Shown piece after piece: positions 45,926 to 58,526 of a stretch of 64,000 bases of DNA. The stretch lies in assembly GCA_019828545.1 (NCBI GenBank), contig JACVRA010000286.1, positions 1-64,000 on the forward strand, written 5' to 3'. The notes beneath the pieces are model-generated. The model was not told the origin of the DNA, made no database searches, and saw only the letters and a list, made by a program, of their open reading frames with translations. Made by a program: the position numbers and the translations under genes. Each line of letters opens with the position of its first letter. Position 1 is the first letter of the stretch. This DNA is from Paracamarosporium sp. OC-R06-R3. Its lineage: Eukaryota; Ascomycota; Dothideomycetes; Pleosporales; Didymosphaeriaceae.

Positions 45926-45954
45926 CTCCTCGATCGACTTCCATATACCCCACC

Positions 45955-48054
45955 ATGTCGTCCGAGACATTCGAGTTCCAGGCTGAGATCTCTCAGCTGC
46001 TTGGTCTCATTATCAACACCGTTTACTCCAACAAGGAGATCTTCCTGCGAGAACTCATCTCGAACGCATCAGATGCCCTTGACAAGATTCGATATGAGGC
46101 CCTGTCAGACCCCAGCAAGCTCGACAGCGGCAAGGACCTCCGCATCGACATCATCCCGAACAAGGAGGCCAAGACCCTCACCATTCAGGACTCCGGTATT
46201 GGCATGACCAAGGCCGACCTGATCAACAACCTTGGTACCATTGCCCGCTCTGGTACCAAGCAGTTCATGGAGGCCCTCTCCGCAGGTGCCGACATTTCTA
46301 TGATCGGACAATTCGGTGTCGGTTTCTACTCCGCATACCTCGTTGCAGACCGCGTGTCTGTCATCTCAAAGCACAACGACGACGAGCAGTACATCTGGGA
46401 ATCAAGTGCCGGCGGCACCTTCAAGATCTCAGAGGACACCGAGGGTGAGCAGATCGGCCGGGGAACCAAGATCATCCTTCACCTCAAGGACGAGCAGACC
46501 GACTACTTGAACGAGAGCAAGATCAAGGAGGTCGTCAAGAAGCACTCTGAGTTCATCTCATACCCCATCTATCTCCACGTTCTCAAGGAGACCGAGAAGG
46601 AGGTTGAGGATGAGGAGGCCGAGGAGACCACCGAAGGCGATGAGAAGAAGCCCAAGGTTGAGGAAGTTGACGACGAGGAGGAAGACAAGAAGAAGAAGAC
46701 CAAGACGGTCAAGGAGTCCAAGATCGAGGAGGAGGAGCTCAACAAGACTAAGCCCATCTGGACCCGGAACCCGCAGGACATTACTCAAGAGGAGTACGGT
46801 TCCTTCTACAAGTCGCTTTCCAACGACTGGGAAGACCACCTTGCCGTCAAGCACTTCTCTGTTGAGGGTCAGCTCGAGTTCCGCGCCATTCTCTTCGTTC
46901 CCAAGCGCGCGCCTTTCGACCTCTTCGAGTCAAAGAAGACCAAGAACAACATCAAGCTCTACGTGCGTCGTGTCTTCATTACCGACGATGCTACCGACCT
47001 CATTCCCGAGTGGCTTAGCTTCGTTAAGGGTGTTGTCGACTCTGAGGATCTGCCACTCAACCTTTCTCGTGAGACCCTTCAGCAGAACAAGATCATGAAG
47101 GTCATCCGCAAGAACATTGTCAAGAAGACTCTTGAGCTTTTCAACGAGATCGCTGAGGACCGTGAGCAGTTCGACAAGTTCTACTCCGCCTTCAGCAAGA
47201 ACTTGAAGCTGGGTATCCACGAGGACTCTCAGAACCGTCAGTCTCTTGCCAAGCTTCTGCGCTTCAACTCCACCAAGTCTGGTGAGGAGACCACGTCTCT
47301 TGCCGACTACATCACTCGAATGCCCGAGCACCAGAAGAACATGTACTACATCACTGGTGAGTCGCTCAAGGCAGTGCAGAAGTCTCCCTTCCTTGATTCG
47401 CTCAAGGACAAGGGCTTCGAGGTTCTGTTCCTTGTCGACCCCATTGACGAGTACGCTATGACTCAATTGAAGGAATTCGACGGCAAGAAGCTTGTCGATA
47501 TCACTAAGGACTTCGACCTCGAGGAGACTGAGGAGGAGGCGAAGCAGCGCGCGGCTGAGGCCAAGGAGTATGAAGGCTTGGCTAAGAGCCTTAAGAACGT
47601 CCTGGGCGAGCGTGTTGAGAAGGTTGTTGTCTCGCACAAGCTCACCGGCTCTCCCTGTGCCATTCGTACCGGCCAGTTCGGTTGGTCAGCTAACATGGAG
47701 CGTATCATGAAGGCTCAGGCTCTCCGCGATACTTCCATGAGCTCATACATGTCCTCCAAGAAGACCTTCGAAATTTCCCCTAAGTCGCCGATCATCAAGG
47801 AGCTCAAGCGCAAGGTCGAGGCTGACGGTGAGGATGACCGCACCGTCAAGTCTATCGCCCTGCTCCTCTTTGAGACCTCTCTGCTCGTCTCTGGCTTCAC
47901 GATCGATGAGCCTGTTCAGTACGCTGAGCGCATTCACAAGCTCGTCTCTCTCGGCCTGAACGTTGATGAGGAGGTCGAGACTGAGCAGGAGTCCAAGGCT
48001 GACGAGGCTGAGGCTGAGGCGCCCGGCGAGAGCGCCATGGAGGAGGTTGACTAA
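45955..48054 (+). CDS. HSP90: Cytosolic heat shock protein HSP90
   Basis: A single coding exon of 699 aa. This is the ATP-dependent dimeric chaperone that matures kinases, receptors and transcription factors. Motifs are [17 protein letters not shown] at the start, [17 protein letters not shown] and [15 protein letters not shown] in the N-terminal GHKL ATPase. A charged linker of Glu/Lys/Asp lies near residues 218-265. The middle domain follows with [13 protein letters not shown] and [18 protein letters not shown]. The C-terminal dimerisation domain holds [10 protein letters not shown] and ends in MEEVD, the docking peptide for TPR co-chaperones. The length matches the family. The upstream heat-shock element and TATA box indicate HSF1 control. 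Confidence 0.98.
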   Translation: MSSETFEFQAEISQLLGLIINTVYSNKEIFLRELISNASDALDKIRYEALSDPSKLDSGKDLRIDIIPNKEAKTLTIQDSGIGMTKADLINNLGTIARSGTKQFMEALSAGADISMIGQFGVGFYSAYLVADRVSVISKHNDDEQYIWESSAGGTFKISEDTEGEQIGRGTKIILHLKDEQTDYLNESKIKEVVKKHSEFISYPIYLHVLKETEKEVEDEEAEETTEGDEKKPKVEEVDDEEEDKKKKTKTVKESKIEEEELNKTKPIWTRNPQDITQEEYGSFYKSLSNDWEDHLAVKHFSVEGQLEFRAILFVPKRAPFDLFESKKTKNNIKLYVRRVFITDDATDLIPEWLSFVKGVVDSEDLPLNLSRETLQQNKIMKVIRKNIVKKTLELFNEIAEDREQFDKFYSAFSKNLKLGIHEDSQNRQSLAKLLRFNSTKSGEETTSLADYITRMPEHQKNMYYITGESLKAVQKSPFLDSLKDKGFEVLFLVDPIDEYAMTQLKEFDGKKLVDITKDFDLEETEEEAKQRAAEAKEYEGLAKSLKNVLGERVEKVVVSHKLTGSPCAIRTGQFGWSANMERIMKAQALRDTSMSSYMSSKKTFEISPKSPIIKELKRKVEADGEDDRTVKSIALLLFETSLLVSGFTIDEPVQYAERIHKLVSLGLNVDEEVETEQESKADEAEAEAPGESAMEEVD

Positions 48055-48527
48055 ACGTCGTCCTCTCCCTAGTTTCGAAAAGTTGGGCCGGCGTTTGATT
48101 CCCCCTTTCACGTGTTACGGCTTTTTCCCTTTCAATGCCTCCTCACTATTTGCATGCATCGGATTAGTTCAGCTGATTCAGGCGTCTTAAAGAGTGGTCG
48201 GAGGATATGTCTGGATGGATGATAGGATACGAGATGCACTCTAAGTAGCTTTTGTAATGCTCGAGTGTCATGCCTGTTACGGTACATACATACGAATCAT
48301 GAAGCGATTTCAACATTGTTCAATTCCTGTGTCTTTGTGATGTGATTTACATTTGGCGCCACGCGCAATTGTATTCGATTCTGTTGTGGCGTTTGTAAAA
48401 CGGTGCTGGCCGCTTTGCGTTTCGCTCACTGACGTAATATTCTACCACTCATAGAACATCATTTCGTTGAAGCTTTCTCTTGACGTTGTGACGCCCAAGA
48501 TTTCACAACCGCCACGCCACCTCAGCC
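48055..48527. other. Intergenic, HSP90 3' UTR and SelW-like promoter
   Basis: 473 bp, T-rich after the HSP90 stop. Nothing else recognised. Confidence 0.5.
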
Positions 48528-49166
48528 ATGGCCTCGACCCAAAATGCCCCTGTATCTCTACCACGAGTAGCAATTACATATTGCACGCAATGTCGATGGA
48601 TGCTGCGCGCAGCTTATGTACGCGACTCACTCTCCACCTGCACGTGCCCACAAACATACTAACATGCATGCATACAGTTTGCTCAAGAATTGCTCTCCAC
48701 CTTCGGGACGCAAATAGGGGAAATAGCACTCATACCGGCTACCGGTGGGGTTTTCACTGTTGCCCTTGTTAGTCCTGTCTTCTCATCATTTGTTCTGGTG
48801 TTGGGCTGCAATCCGTCAATTGTGCATGTGTGAGGGCTTCAGCTAATGCGCGTGCGTATACTGTAGACATTTGTTCCGCCAACGGCGAGCAAAGGAGATG
48901 ACAATGACGGGGCCGCTCAAACACAGACTGTTCAGTTGTGGGACCGGAAAACGGAGGGTGGGTTTCCTGAAACTAAGGTGTTGAAGCAGAGGGTTCGGGA
49001 TCACATTGATCCTGGGAGGGATCTTGGACACTCTGATAGGGGTGGAAAGAAAGCGCGTGCTGAGGAAGAAGGAGCAGGGAAGGAGCAGGATGGGAAAGTA
49101 GAGGGTGGAGAGAAGAAGGTAGAGGCAGGGGGTCAAGACGGAACTGTGTGCGAGGATTGCAAGTAG
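48528..49166 (+). CDS. SelW/SelT/SelH (Rdx) family thioredoxin-fold protein
   Basis: Exons 48528-48617, 48678-48767 and 48867-49166 encode 159 aa. Spliced, it reads RVAITYCTQCRWMLRAAYFA, where CTQC is the CxxC redox motif (CxxU in animal SelW). Then FGTQIGEIALIPATGGVFTV and LWDRKTEGGFPETKVLKQRV are classic Rdx signatures. The second donor, GTTAGT at 48768, gives VFTVALTFVPP. A Glu/Lys/Gly-rich tail of about 60 residues follows, ending VCEDCK with a second Cys pair (CEDC). The core is about 100 aa, as in the family. Function in fungi is not settled; a redox role is inferred from the fold. No single open frame shows the domain because it spans three exons. Confidence 0.9.
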
Positions 49167-49593
49167 CGCGTGATCGTGGGCTGGCATGGGGGCCTAGTAC
49201 CTAGATATGGGTCCTCGCCTTGTCGAGACTAGGTGATAATCTAGGGCAGAATAGAGATGCAGAGACGGAGATCTCCAAGGATACTTTTTGCCTCCTTTGT
49301 TTGGTGAAAGTGAATCGCTATAGATCATGCCTTTCCATTGCAATAATTAAGTCTCACTGTAGCAAACAAAAACATCTTTGCAAGGCTGCACAGCGCAGCA
49401 CTTAGTGTTGCTCCATCAGGCAAGTTAAAACATTACGGTAGACTAGCACAGTATGGCTTGCATGTTCGCCCGTGTATTTAGTAGATGTTTCAGTTCATGT
49501 AAGTGTAGTTTAGCGAAGATAATTTAATCTTTTGTTCTCCCATTATTTACTAAGGACAGCGGGCGGACCTATCGCAAAACAATACTGCAGACA
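49167..49593. other. Intergenic between convergent genes
   Basis: 427 bp between the SelW-like gene and the following minus-strand gene. Nothing recognised. Confidence 0.5.
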
Positions 49594-52563
49594 TCAACGC
49601 TTCCAGAAACTCATCCTTCTTTCTCTCTTACGTGGTCCTTCCGCATCTACAACAACCTTCGTAGCTTCATCTTTGTCGTTCTTTCTCGAATCTGATTTAG
49701 TCTTCGGGCTAGAAGTCGAAGTCACTCTGTGGAGCAATGAGCCAGTCCTGTTGACAAATCTTCTAGTTGGGTCTTCGTCAAGATCGGATTGGATCGCTAC
49801 CTTTTCAAGTGTCGCTGAAGTATACATCGGTAACAACGGCATCTCCGTTTCTCGCTTCGAAGATGGCGCAGTTTGACTTGTGGATGTGCTGTTGTTCCTG
49901 TCTACGGGGGCGTGGTTTGAGGCCATTGACGAGGAGGCAACAACGTGACCAAAAGGAGGCGGATCGGCGATGGCAGTTCCAATACTTATGTCGTGATTAG
50001 TTGGCCCTGGCAAGTCTACTACGTTGAACGCATTGGCTGAAGAGGATTGTTTACGGGAGCTAAAAAGCCGCGAGTTGCGTCTGACCGGAGTGTCCGGCAA
50101 GTGAGGCAATATCGAACCAAAGATAGGCACAAGACCGCCTAGGAGTCCACATTCTTCAGCAGGACTGATGTTGGCCTCTATTGGTGCGTTGTAGATGCTT
50201 GATTTCGATGACGAAGAACTTGCACCATCACTCCAAAATGGGCCGTCTTGGGATGAGGTGCTGTCAGGCGAATCTGAAGACTTTGGAGGCGTGTGCAACA
50301 CAGTTGGAGTGACTGATGCATTATCAGTTTCTACAAACCTACGGGTCCTCTCAATGTTACAACACTGAAACGTGCGTAGTGTTTCTGGATCCGTAATGTG
50401 AGTTGGCCCTACTCCACACGAGCGCTGGACGCATTGCTGAGATGTTGACTCTGGAGTAGACGGTCTTAGCCAGGAAGTGTCAGGTCCTATTGAAGATCGT
50501 GATGGGCACTCTGCAGCACTGGCGTCACGGGTGGTGGGCCGTGATGGCACTTGAGAAGGTGTATCAATAAATGTGTCGTTCAACCCATTACCATAGCCGT
50601 GGACAAGAATTTCGCAGTGCATCTGCGGTTTGAGGTGTACACTGTTACGACGAGACCCAAAGGAAAGGCGCCTTCGCGAGCGAATAGAAGAGGTCCGGGA
50701 AGATTGTGAGATCTTCATTGGTGCAGGAATGTCGACAGAGCCACGCCTACTACCAGGATCGGCATTGGTATGAATTAAGTAGTCGTGATTCTGGCAGTCA
50801 GGTTCAATTGCCGTGTGCGATGTGAAAGGAGAAATGGCCTCTTGGCGTACTTCATCTGACATAGCGGACAGATTGTCAAACGTATTAGCGATCAAATTGG
50901 TAGTCGAAAGGGGCGCGCTACTTGTCCCTGTTTGCCACCGTGCATGCTCGGTAACAAGACAACATAGCGGATAACTGGGATTTTCGGTGTCGCGGACCTC
51001 TACAGGAGCACGAAGTGCAGAGATCAGGTACTGTAGAGTACCATATATTAGAAGCCATCGCACCTTGCGAGCATCTGCTATAGATGTCTTCCGTATCCAG
51101 TAGCTGGTGGCGCAGTCTTTTTCAAAGCGTATATAAGCTTGGACGATTGACGCCTCAACAGTAGAAGAGTCTTCGCTATTCGTTGCCATTATGAGTGCCG
51201 CGCGAGCGCTCAGATGACGCTCATCCTTGCCTAGCTTAGCCCCAAGGGCCAGTTTCTTAAACGATTTTTGCGACTTCGCCACCCATGTTTTGGATGACGA
51301 CTCACATGGTAGCAATGGTAAGGGATGTGGCAGAGACGGAAATTTGTGCCTTTTGTCAAACGCATCAATGTTTTGCAAAACGCATATGCCACCGCTTGCC
51401 AGTTTCTGAGAAGCAAGATCCGCCGTTGATTCAGAATCAACGAGATAGTCATATAGGTTCTTGAAGTCGAAATACAAGGATCGATAAAGCGCCTTGGAGA
51501 ACGTTGTCCCTTTTGGGGGAGGCCAGTAACCGAATTTGTCAATGTAAAAACTGTGTAAGAACGACCTGAAACGATCAAGATGATACCGGGCTCCGTCGGT
51601 GAGACCCAAGTATGTAGGGGAGAGGTCGTCTTCAAGGAAGTTTCGTAGAGCCAACGTAGTTCGACCTAGTTCAATATCCATCTCGAGGTACGCTCGGGTG
51701 ATCAAAGCTTTTGTTACGCGAGACTGTGGCTTGGGAATTGTCAACACGGCTCGATGGAAGTTTTATGACACAGTGCTAGAGTAGAAGTGTGGATACTCTG
51801 GCTTACGCCAGGATAACGACACTCAAAACTTCTCTCCTGACCGTTGTGTATACTCACCAAAAATTCAGGACTGAGAACAAGCTTCTCATTCATACCCACG
51901 CAGTGTGCGAAGGCGTCAATCCAAATATCGCGCAGCTTGTAGTGCTCAGCATAGTAGAGCATAGCTAGAGCATAATCCGGAAAATCGACAAAATCTCGGT
52001 AACCTTGGGCATCTATGTAATTCAAAAAGTCTCGATGGTTGTCAACCCGTCCGGATCGGAAAAGGCGCATTCGTTCTTGGAGATCGATCATTGACTGGCC
52101 TAAATGAGTCCCCACCAGCGGTTTTCCGAAGATAAATGCGAAGAAATTTCGTGTTGCTATGTGCCATCTGAAAGACGCATCTCGACTGTTGTCTTCGGGA
52201 GCTGGGACAAAGAGTTCTATGGTTTTCGAGACAGGACTGAATTTACCAGTTCTGCCAGGAAGTCGCTTTGGAATAAGACCCGAGCTTGGTATTGTTGCTG
52301 TCTGAGCGAAGCAAAGGCTAAACATGGAACCGCAGTTCTTTTGCTTTAGCACTCGGAATGGGACGCGAAAGGATGGACCACGGCGTGATTGTCCGAGTGC
52401 GTAGAGATGTACGAGGCAGTCTCCACTCTCATCCCAAAGCTCTGGATCCTGCACAAAGGTAAGCAGGGAGCCTTGGTCATCTCTAGAAGGCTCTCACTCG
52501 TCGTAAACCATCCCAGTCGCTCACTGTGCGCGTCGAACCAGCCCATCTCTCGACCCGGCGCAT
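49594..52563 (-). CDS. Large fungal protein of unknown function (possibly DUF8004 type)
   Basis: Exons 52563-52498, 52448-51858 and 51723-49594 encode 928 aa. The first exon is short: MRRVERWAGSTRTVSDWDGL, then a GTGAGA donor. The product continues RRDPELWDESGDCLVHLYAL, then an N-terminal folded half rich in aromatic residues (DFVDFPDYALAMLYYAEHYK, IWIDAFAHCVGMNEKL). The region after residue 219 has a helical part (SRVTKALITRAYLEMD, YFDFKNLYDYLVD). The last 500 residues are Ser/Pro-rich and disordered, with basic patches (RSRRRLSFGSRRNS) that look like phosphorylation sites. The layout resembles a fungal family I recall as DUF8004, but that name is from memory. No catalytic motif seen. Confidence 0.82.
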
Positions 52564-54059
52564 TAGAGTTTGTGTTTTAGGGGTATCGTTTGAAGAACGA
52601 TAGCGAGAAAACGTCCGAAAGTCTGATGTTGCAAGGCAGGCGATTGCAACGGAATGGCAGAGCTACCACGCTCGAGGCCTTTCCGGCTCCAGGCTCATGG
52701 AGGCTGCTAATCTAGACGTCAGGGGCCAGGACTGAAGGACGGCGAAGCAGCAGCAGACGGGGTAGGCGGTAGGTGGAAGCGTTGACCAAGGGAGTTTGAC
52801 TAAGGGACCCGAAGTAGTACGAGGCAGCTGTGTATAAGTGTTTGGGCACCCGACGTGACCTCAGCTTTGCGCGTATGTGGGACGCGAAGAGAAACAGTGA
52901 CTACTGGCTGGCCCACGGACGGCGCGTTTGGCTGCATTAATGTGGCTGCAGGCTAGACGGCGGGCTGGCGGTATAGCGCCAGATCAGCAGCGGACGCCGT
53001 CAGAGAAAGGGTACAGCTCCTGCGCACTGGACCAGGCTCTCCATGGTAAGGTTGGGTGGCTTGCCGCATGCGCTCCTTGCCGTGGCGAACACGAGCATCC
53101 AGCTGTCCAGACTAGACTGGATGCCACCCCCTATGGGCGAGGATGGCAGGCTGCTCGGTGGGTCGGACAGGGAGAAGCAAATATGGGTCGCGATCCCAGT
53201 TCCAGACGCCAGGGTAGGGCTTGGATCTATGCTGCTGGATGGGTTGCCGTCATGATCGGCTATGTGCGTGGGGGACTCCGACGGTTGCGTTCACCTACCC
53301 ACACCACGGCACCGCGGCACCACGGCTCTCCCACGGCTGTGTACTCTGTCTCGTTGCATCACCACTGCAAACGTTCCCCTCATCCTCGGACGCGCGGCTT
53401 CACGCTGTGGTACCCGGGGACGCCGCCCATGGGCCCCCGCTCTGTCTACCCAACTTTGCTGAGCCCTGTGAGAGATAACCCAGCACGTGACGGCTAGTCT
53501 TTTTGGAATCGGTGTATCTCGAGCGAGAGGATGACTTGTTAGTTAGTCGCTTACTCCACCTAGCCGTTGCGCGGCCAGCATCTAGACTCTGTAGTACCAC
53601 GACGACTTGGTCGCGCTGTGCTATTCAACAAAGGGAACAGCGCTGACCTTCGTCCTGCTGCAGCATGTCCATACTCTACCCTGCTTGTGAAGCCTCATCG
53701 CGACGCCTTCAACGTGCTCACACATAGTGCCGTTCAAGCTGGACCAAGCGTGAGCTGTGCAGCTGCACCATGCCTCCTTGCATCGATTGCTCAAATGCGC
53801 TGGTGTTTTGATATTTAACGATGAAACCTTCGCAGCATGCCCACTGCGAGCACACACTGCGCGCCTTCACTTCACACAGCTAGCTGACTTTCACTGCCAT
53901 AGCAACCATATGAACGTGCCTGCGTTGTGTAACAACGCTCCAGGCACCTGCCTCCCCACACATAACCTTCAAACTCTACATCAACTGCACTTGGCTGTCA
54001 ACTTGTGCGATCACTAGACGTGCCTTGAAAATGTCTCCGGCTCGTGGGTTGCAATTTCC
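52564..54059. other. Long GC-rich intergenic stretch
   Basis: 1.5 kb. A 189-codon open frame (52928-53497) starts without ATG and has a Trp/Arg/His-rich composition unlike real genes. I consider it chance in GC-rich DNA. Confidence 0.5.
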
Positions 54060-55466
54060 ATGACACTATCTACATACGCTGACGGGCTTTCGATAGGGAC
54101 CGATGCTGGCCATTCACAGAGCGACCCGCAACAGGATAACGGCGTCATCGCAAAGCCGCATGATCATACCACAGGCGGCAAAGACAACCAGAACGAACGT
54201 ATCCGTGAAAACATCCAAATTCTCCTCACTCGCATGACTACAATAGAGGAAGAGATGATCGCCTTCAGCGTGTACGTCGGTACTCAGAATGCACATGACC
54301 AGCCGCTGAACCTGTGGCCCAAGTACGAATATCGCAGCCTTGCAGCAGCCTCTGAAAGTCTCGAAGATGCAGTCAAAATCCTAGAGGTGCTCATTCCATC
54401 TGTGAGTCTATGATATTACGCAACTAACTGCACTGTGACATGCCTTAGTGCACTCTGACCACAGAGTGAACAACCGAAAGGCTCACTATATCTACTCTCG
54501 CCTTGACCCTACGCCGTTGATTTATTGCCCTCTGAATCATCTTCTATGCACATTACACACGACTAACGCACTATATAGGCCTACTTCACCAAGCACTACA
54601 TACGAATGCATACGGTCCAGGCGCGCGATATCTCTGTCAACGTCAGTAACATTGTGGCGTCCTCAATGAATACTATGAGTGAGAAGACAACGGCTTATGT
54701 TTCAGGAGTCGAAGCAGCGTCACATGCCTCAACAAGCCAAGATGCTACCAGGGCTATCATCGCTGCTGAATTGGCTAAAGTGATCAAGCACCTAACGGCA
54801 GCGGCAAGGAGCACCTGGGCTGCAATGGACATTCTCGAAGCTATGCCATCAGCTCCTTTGGTTGGACAGGAAGACAAGCGTAACAAGGCGCAACTTTACG
54901 TACCTTGGACATGCTGCGCAATGGTAGCATTGTTAGCCTATGTCGCAATCTTTAGCGGCCATAATGCTCTAAGTGTCCGCAATGCGCCTCAGCTGCCGGA
55001 CCTGAATGTGACTACTTCCGCCATATCGGATATGAGGTGTGTTTGTGATCTTGCCAACAATAATCTGCACGTTGCCGCGAAAGTTCAAGATACTGCCTTG
55101 GCCGAGTTCAATCTGCGCTTCCAGGCTACCGACAAGGCATTGGAGGGCACCAATGAACGCATCGACAACCTATGGTAAGCTTGATCTGATCACACATAGC
55201 ACGACCGACATGCTAACTATACTTGCACATCTAGGGAAGCACTTGGTCCTCCCAATGCACAAGGAACTTACTTTACTCAGGACACAATTCATAGCGGACA
55301 GCGTTTTGAGCTCCGAGACTCTCTGCTGAAGCGGTTGGACAAATTGGAAGCCGCTGCACTGGAGTTCAAGAAGCAAGTCCAACGTTCTGAAGTACGTCTG
55401 ACCAGCCGCGTCAACAAGCTCGAACGAAAACGAGGGGCTAGGCGAGATGGGGATGAAGCAGAATGA
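54060..55466 (+). CDS. Unrecognised single-span membrane protein with coiled-coil segments
   Basis: Exons 54060-54401, 54579-55174 and 55235-55466 encode 389 aa. The N-terminal third is polar with helical heptads (IRENIQILLTRMTTIEEEMI, then AAASESLEDAVKILEVLIPS). After the first intron: AYFTKHYIRMHTVQARDISV. Mid-protein an alanine-rich helix (IAAELAKVIKHLTAAARSTW) precedes one hydrophobic span, WTCCAMVALLAYVAIFSG, near residues 215-232. The C-terminus is a charged helix (LLKRLDKLEAAALEFKKQVQ) ending in a basic stretch, KLERKRGARR. The layout suggests an organelle or nuclear-envelope coiled-coil protein, but I know no family for it. Introns have clear CTAAC branches, which supports the model. 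Confidence 0.75.
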
Positions 55467-56016
55467 GGGGCACATAGACAGTCTTTGCTCACATAGCAAC
55501 GTGTCTTGTATCACAGGAGCATTACGACATGGAAGTTTGACTACAGTAGGGCCTGTCTCCCCGTTACAAATGGGCGTAAGACACGATTTTTGAAATTCGG
55601 GGCGGCGCTGTAATGAAGACAGGAAAGAAAGCACGGGGATCATTGGTCATATTCGACAAGTATTCGTAGGATCAAGTCTCCACCTGCAGGATGATAATCA
55701 CTACATGATGCTTATGCAACAACCTTGAAAACAGAATTATCGATATTGTGCTCTGAACTTGAAAATGGAATGTTAATAGTATGTTTTGAACTTGAAAGTG
55801 ACTATAGTGATATACCACAGCTCATGACCAGTGCGAAGATCGCAGCTCAATAACTGCTTTGTAGGTGACCACGCGAAAGTCACGTTGAGATAACCGGAGC
55901 CTGGCTGTTAGCGCCGGACTTATCGGTGGCCACTTCCGGCATGATGTGCTCGACCTGATGGGCGCTCAAGCCTCAAGTCTAACCTCACCCCGCCTTCAAC
56001 TCGTTGTTTGTTAGAC
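55467..56016. other. Intergenic, upstream of the WD40 gene
   Basis: 550 bp, AT-rich in the middle (55690-55810). Nothing recognised. Confidence 0.5.
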
Positions 56017-58255
56017 ATGAGCTCGAATCTATCTCCTCAAGACATCCCGGACGAGGAAAGCGACCCGCGTACCATTGTCTACGACCCTACCGACCCTTTC
56101 TGGCAAGACACCGACGACGACAATGACGACATGGATTACTTCCCCGCTACTGGAGATAGTGAAGAGGAAGAGGATGGCGATGTGAATGTGCAGTTTCATG
56201 GTACACTTTGGGTCATCGTAAAGTTTCTGAGAACGTGGCGAGGCTAATGTTGGCTTGACAGATGCCGCAGAGAACCTTGGTGGGTTCGAGATAGAAGTAG
56301 AGATTACCGAAGAAGAAGATGAAGAGGAGGAGGATGAAGAAGACGAGGACGAAGATGAAGACGAAGAAGGGGAGGGTATCGGCGCCTCGAATCCTCGACC
56401 GATATACCGTACGACGATACCTCAGGCGAACGCATCAATATGCTGACCAATGCAGTATCCCGCGATCAGATAATACAGTTGCTCGGCCACTCGGGTCTTC
56501 GACAACTTGTCGCCACCGGCGGCTTTACAATGGGAGCTCTGCGTCGAAGTCGACGATTTGTAGACGAGGAGGAAGAAGACGACGACGACGACGACGATGA
56601 TGATGATGACGATGATGATGACTACAATGACGACGATGATGGCGAACGAGCAACCGGCTACGACCCAGTTGGACCACGAAGAAGGAGAAGGAATAGAGGT
56701 AGTGCTGCTTTCGAGAAAGTACCAAGCGACACAGGGAAAGACCTGATGAATACTGGTACATTTGGCACAAACCCTCGAAAGGAAGACAGCATAAAGAGGA
56801 GGAAGAGATTAGCCTACAACGTGTTGCAGAGGGAAATGGGCTTGGGTAGCGAAGGAAGACGGAAAAATGCCAACAACCTGATCAAGCAAGACCTGATTCC
56901 GGAGGGGGTAGCTGATACCATCATCCATTACAATGCGAGGTGTTACTCCGGACAGTTCTCTGACGACGGCAACTTCTTCTTTTCTTGTGCCCAGGATTTC
57001 CGCGTACGAATGTACGATACATCAAATCCATACGACTGGAAATACTACAAGTCAGTAGTGTATCCCTACGGCCAATGGACGATTACCGATGCTTCTCTAA
57101 GCCCTGATAATCGCTTCTTAGCTTATAGCTCCATTCGAAGTATAGTCTGTCTTGCGCCTACCGATCCCAACAACGAGGCTGAACCACATCTGCTCGATTT
57201 CGCAAACACAGGAACGCTCAACCCCCATGGCTTCCACACGTACTTTGGGATTTGGTCAATTCGATTCTCCGGCGATGGTCGCGAAATTGTCGCTGGAACT
57301 GGCGATAACTCAGTCTATGTATATGATATAGAGCGACGCCAGTCAATATTGAGAATACCTGGACACGAAGATGACGTGAATGCGGTTTGCTTCGGTGATT
57401 CACAATCGCCGCATATATTGTACTCTGGTTCCGACGATACAACGCTCAAAGTGTGGGACCGAAGAAGCATGGGCGATGGGAGAGAAGCCGGTGTCTTCTT
57501 AGGTCATACTGAGGGGTTGACCTATGTAGACAGCAAAGGCGATGGACGTTACGTCCTAAGTAATGGCAAGGACCAGACCGCGAAACTTTGGGACTTGAGA
57601 AAGATGATGAGCAAGGAGAAAGCCGATCGTGTCGATATCAACGCATACACAACGCGGTTCGAATATCGGAGCAACGGCTACGACGACAGCGACTATAGAC
57701 CTCACCCTCATGATTGTTCACTAGTAACATTCCGCGGTCACAAAGTATTGAAGACGCTAATTCGATGCCATTTCTCGCCTCCGGGCAGCACAGATTCACG
57801 ATATGTATATTCGGGAAGCTATGACGGTTCGGTTTATGTTTGGAACCTGGACGCAACGCTAGCCGGCAAGATCAACGTACTCAAAGCGACCAAGAACTCA
57901 AGGCCACGAGATCCAGAGCTCATAGCGGAGACCTACGACTGGCCTAGACGAAACGGAGGCAGTTGGACCACGTGCGTGCGTGATGCAAGCTGGCATCCAA
58001 ATGCACCCGTGGTAGCAGGTTAGTTTCAGAGAGAATGAACTGAAAGCTTCAGCTAATCGATGATGTATAGCAACTTCCTGGAATGGATGGGGGACGTCGT
58101 CAGGCACGTGTACAGTGCATACATGGAATGATGGAATGGATGTGGATGAGGCCGAGCCCAAGATAGGCAGACGAGTGAACGCACAGCTACGACATGACGA
58201 CCGTCTCTACAGGAGTGTTGCAACGGGACCTCAGAGGCATTGGTTCGACGACTAG
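56017..58255 (+). CDS. WD40 protein of the DCAF11/WDR23 (LEC14B) family
   Basis: Exons 56017-56200, 56262-56375, 56426-58018 and 58071-58255 encode 691 aa. Homologues are substrate receptors for CUL4-DDB1 ubiquitin ligases. The N-terminal third is acidic, with a long Asp run encoded by GAC/GAT repeats (nt 56577-56627), then KRRKRLAYNVLQREMGLG. The WD40 propeller starts near residue 250. Units include GQFSDDGNFFFSCAQDFRVR, FGIWSIRFSGDGREIVAGTG, GHEDDVNAVCFGD with SGSDDTTLKVWDRR, and GHTEGLTYVDSKGDGRYVL. The last exon gives ATSWNGWGTSSGTCTVHTWN and ends RHWFDD. The 50-nt intron 56376-56425 joins DEEGEGERINMLTNAVSRDQ, which fits the family; reading through it gives a stop. Confidence 0.9.
56577..56627 (+). 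repeat. GAC/GAT microsatellite encoding poly-Asp
   Basis: A run of trinucleotides, first GAC then GAT, codes for an uninterrupted Asp stretch in the WD40 protein. In-frame length change is likely among strains. Confidence 0.85.
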
Positions 58256-58526
58256 TGGCGCGCTTAGAACGGGGCTTTATTACAAGGTTGACCGCAAGAA
58301 ACGAGGTTCTGACCCGCGAGGAATAGAAAGGGATATATTGAAGCCCAAAGCCCGGGACCCACCGGAGGCTGGTATTGTACAGCGTTTTAAAGTGCTCAAA
58401 TGCGTCAAGTCCACCAACGTGCGCCCTTCTGCGCCTGCCTTTTTGTGACCAGTATCCTCCCCTGTGATGCCCTGCCCGCCCTGAATGCGATATGTAGCCG
58501 TCTTGTGGTCGAATATATGCGCAGAA

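Larger units (their letters stand above)
44756..45954. other. Intergenic between the kinase and HSP90, including HSP90 promoter and leader
   Basis: 1.2 kb. The distal half has no recognisable content. The proximal part holds a CCAAT-type ATTGG (45553-45557), a heat-shock element, a TATA box and a leader intron, entered separately. Confidence 0.6.

Noticed and set aside
46930..47637. 235-codon minus-strand open frame inside HSP90
   Set aside because: Leu/Val-rich antisense shadow of a highly expressed, codon-biased gene.
52928..53497. 189-codon plus-strand open frame in GC-rich DNA
   Set aside because: No ATG at the start, Trp/Arg/His-heavy composition, no motif, and overlapping open frames in other phases of the same GC-rich stretch.
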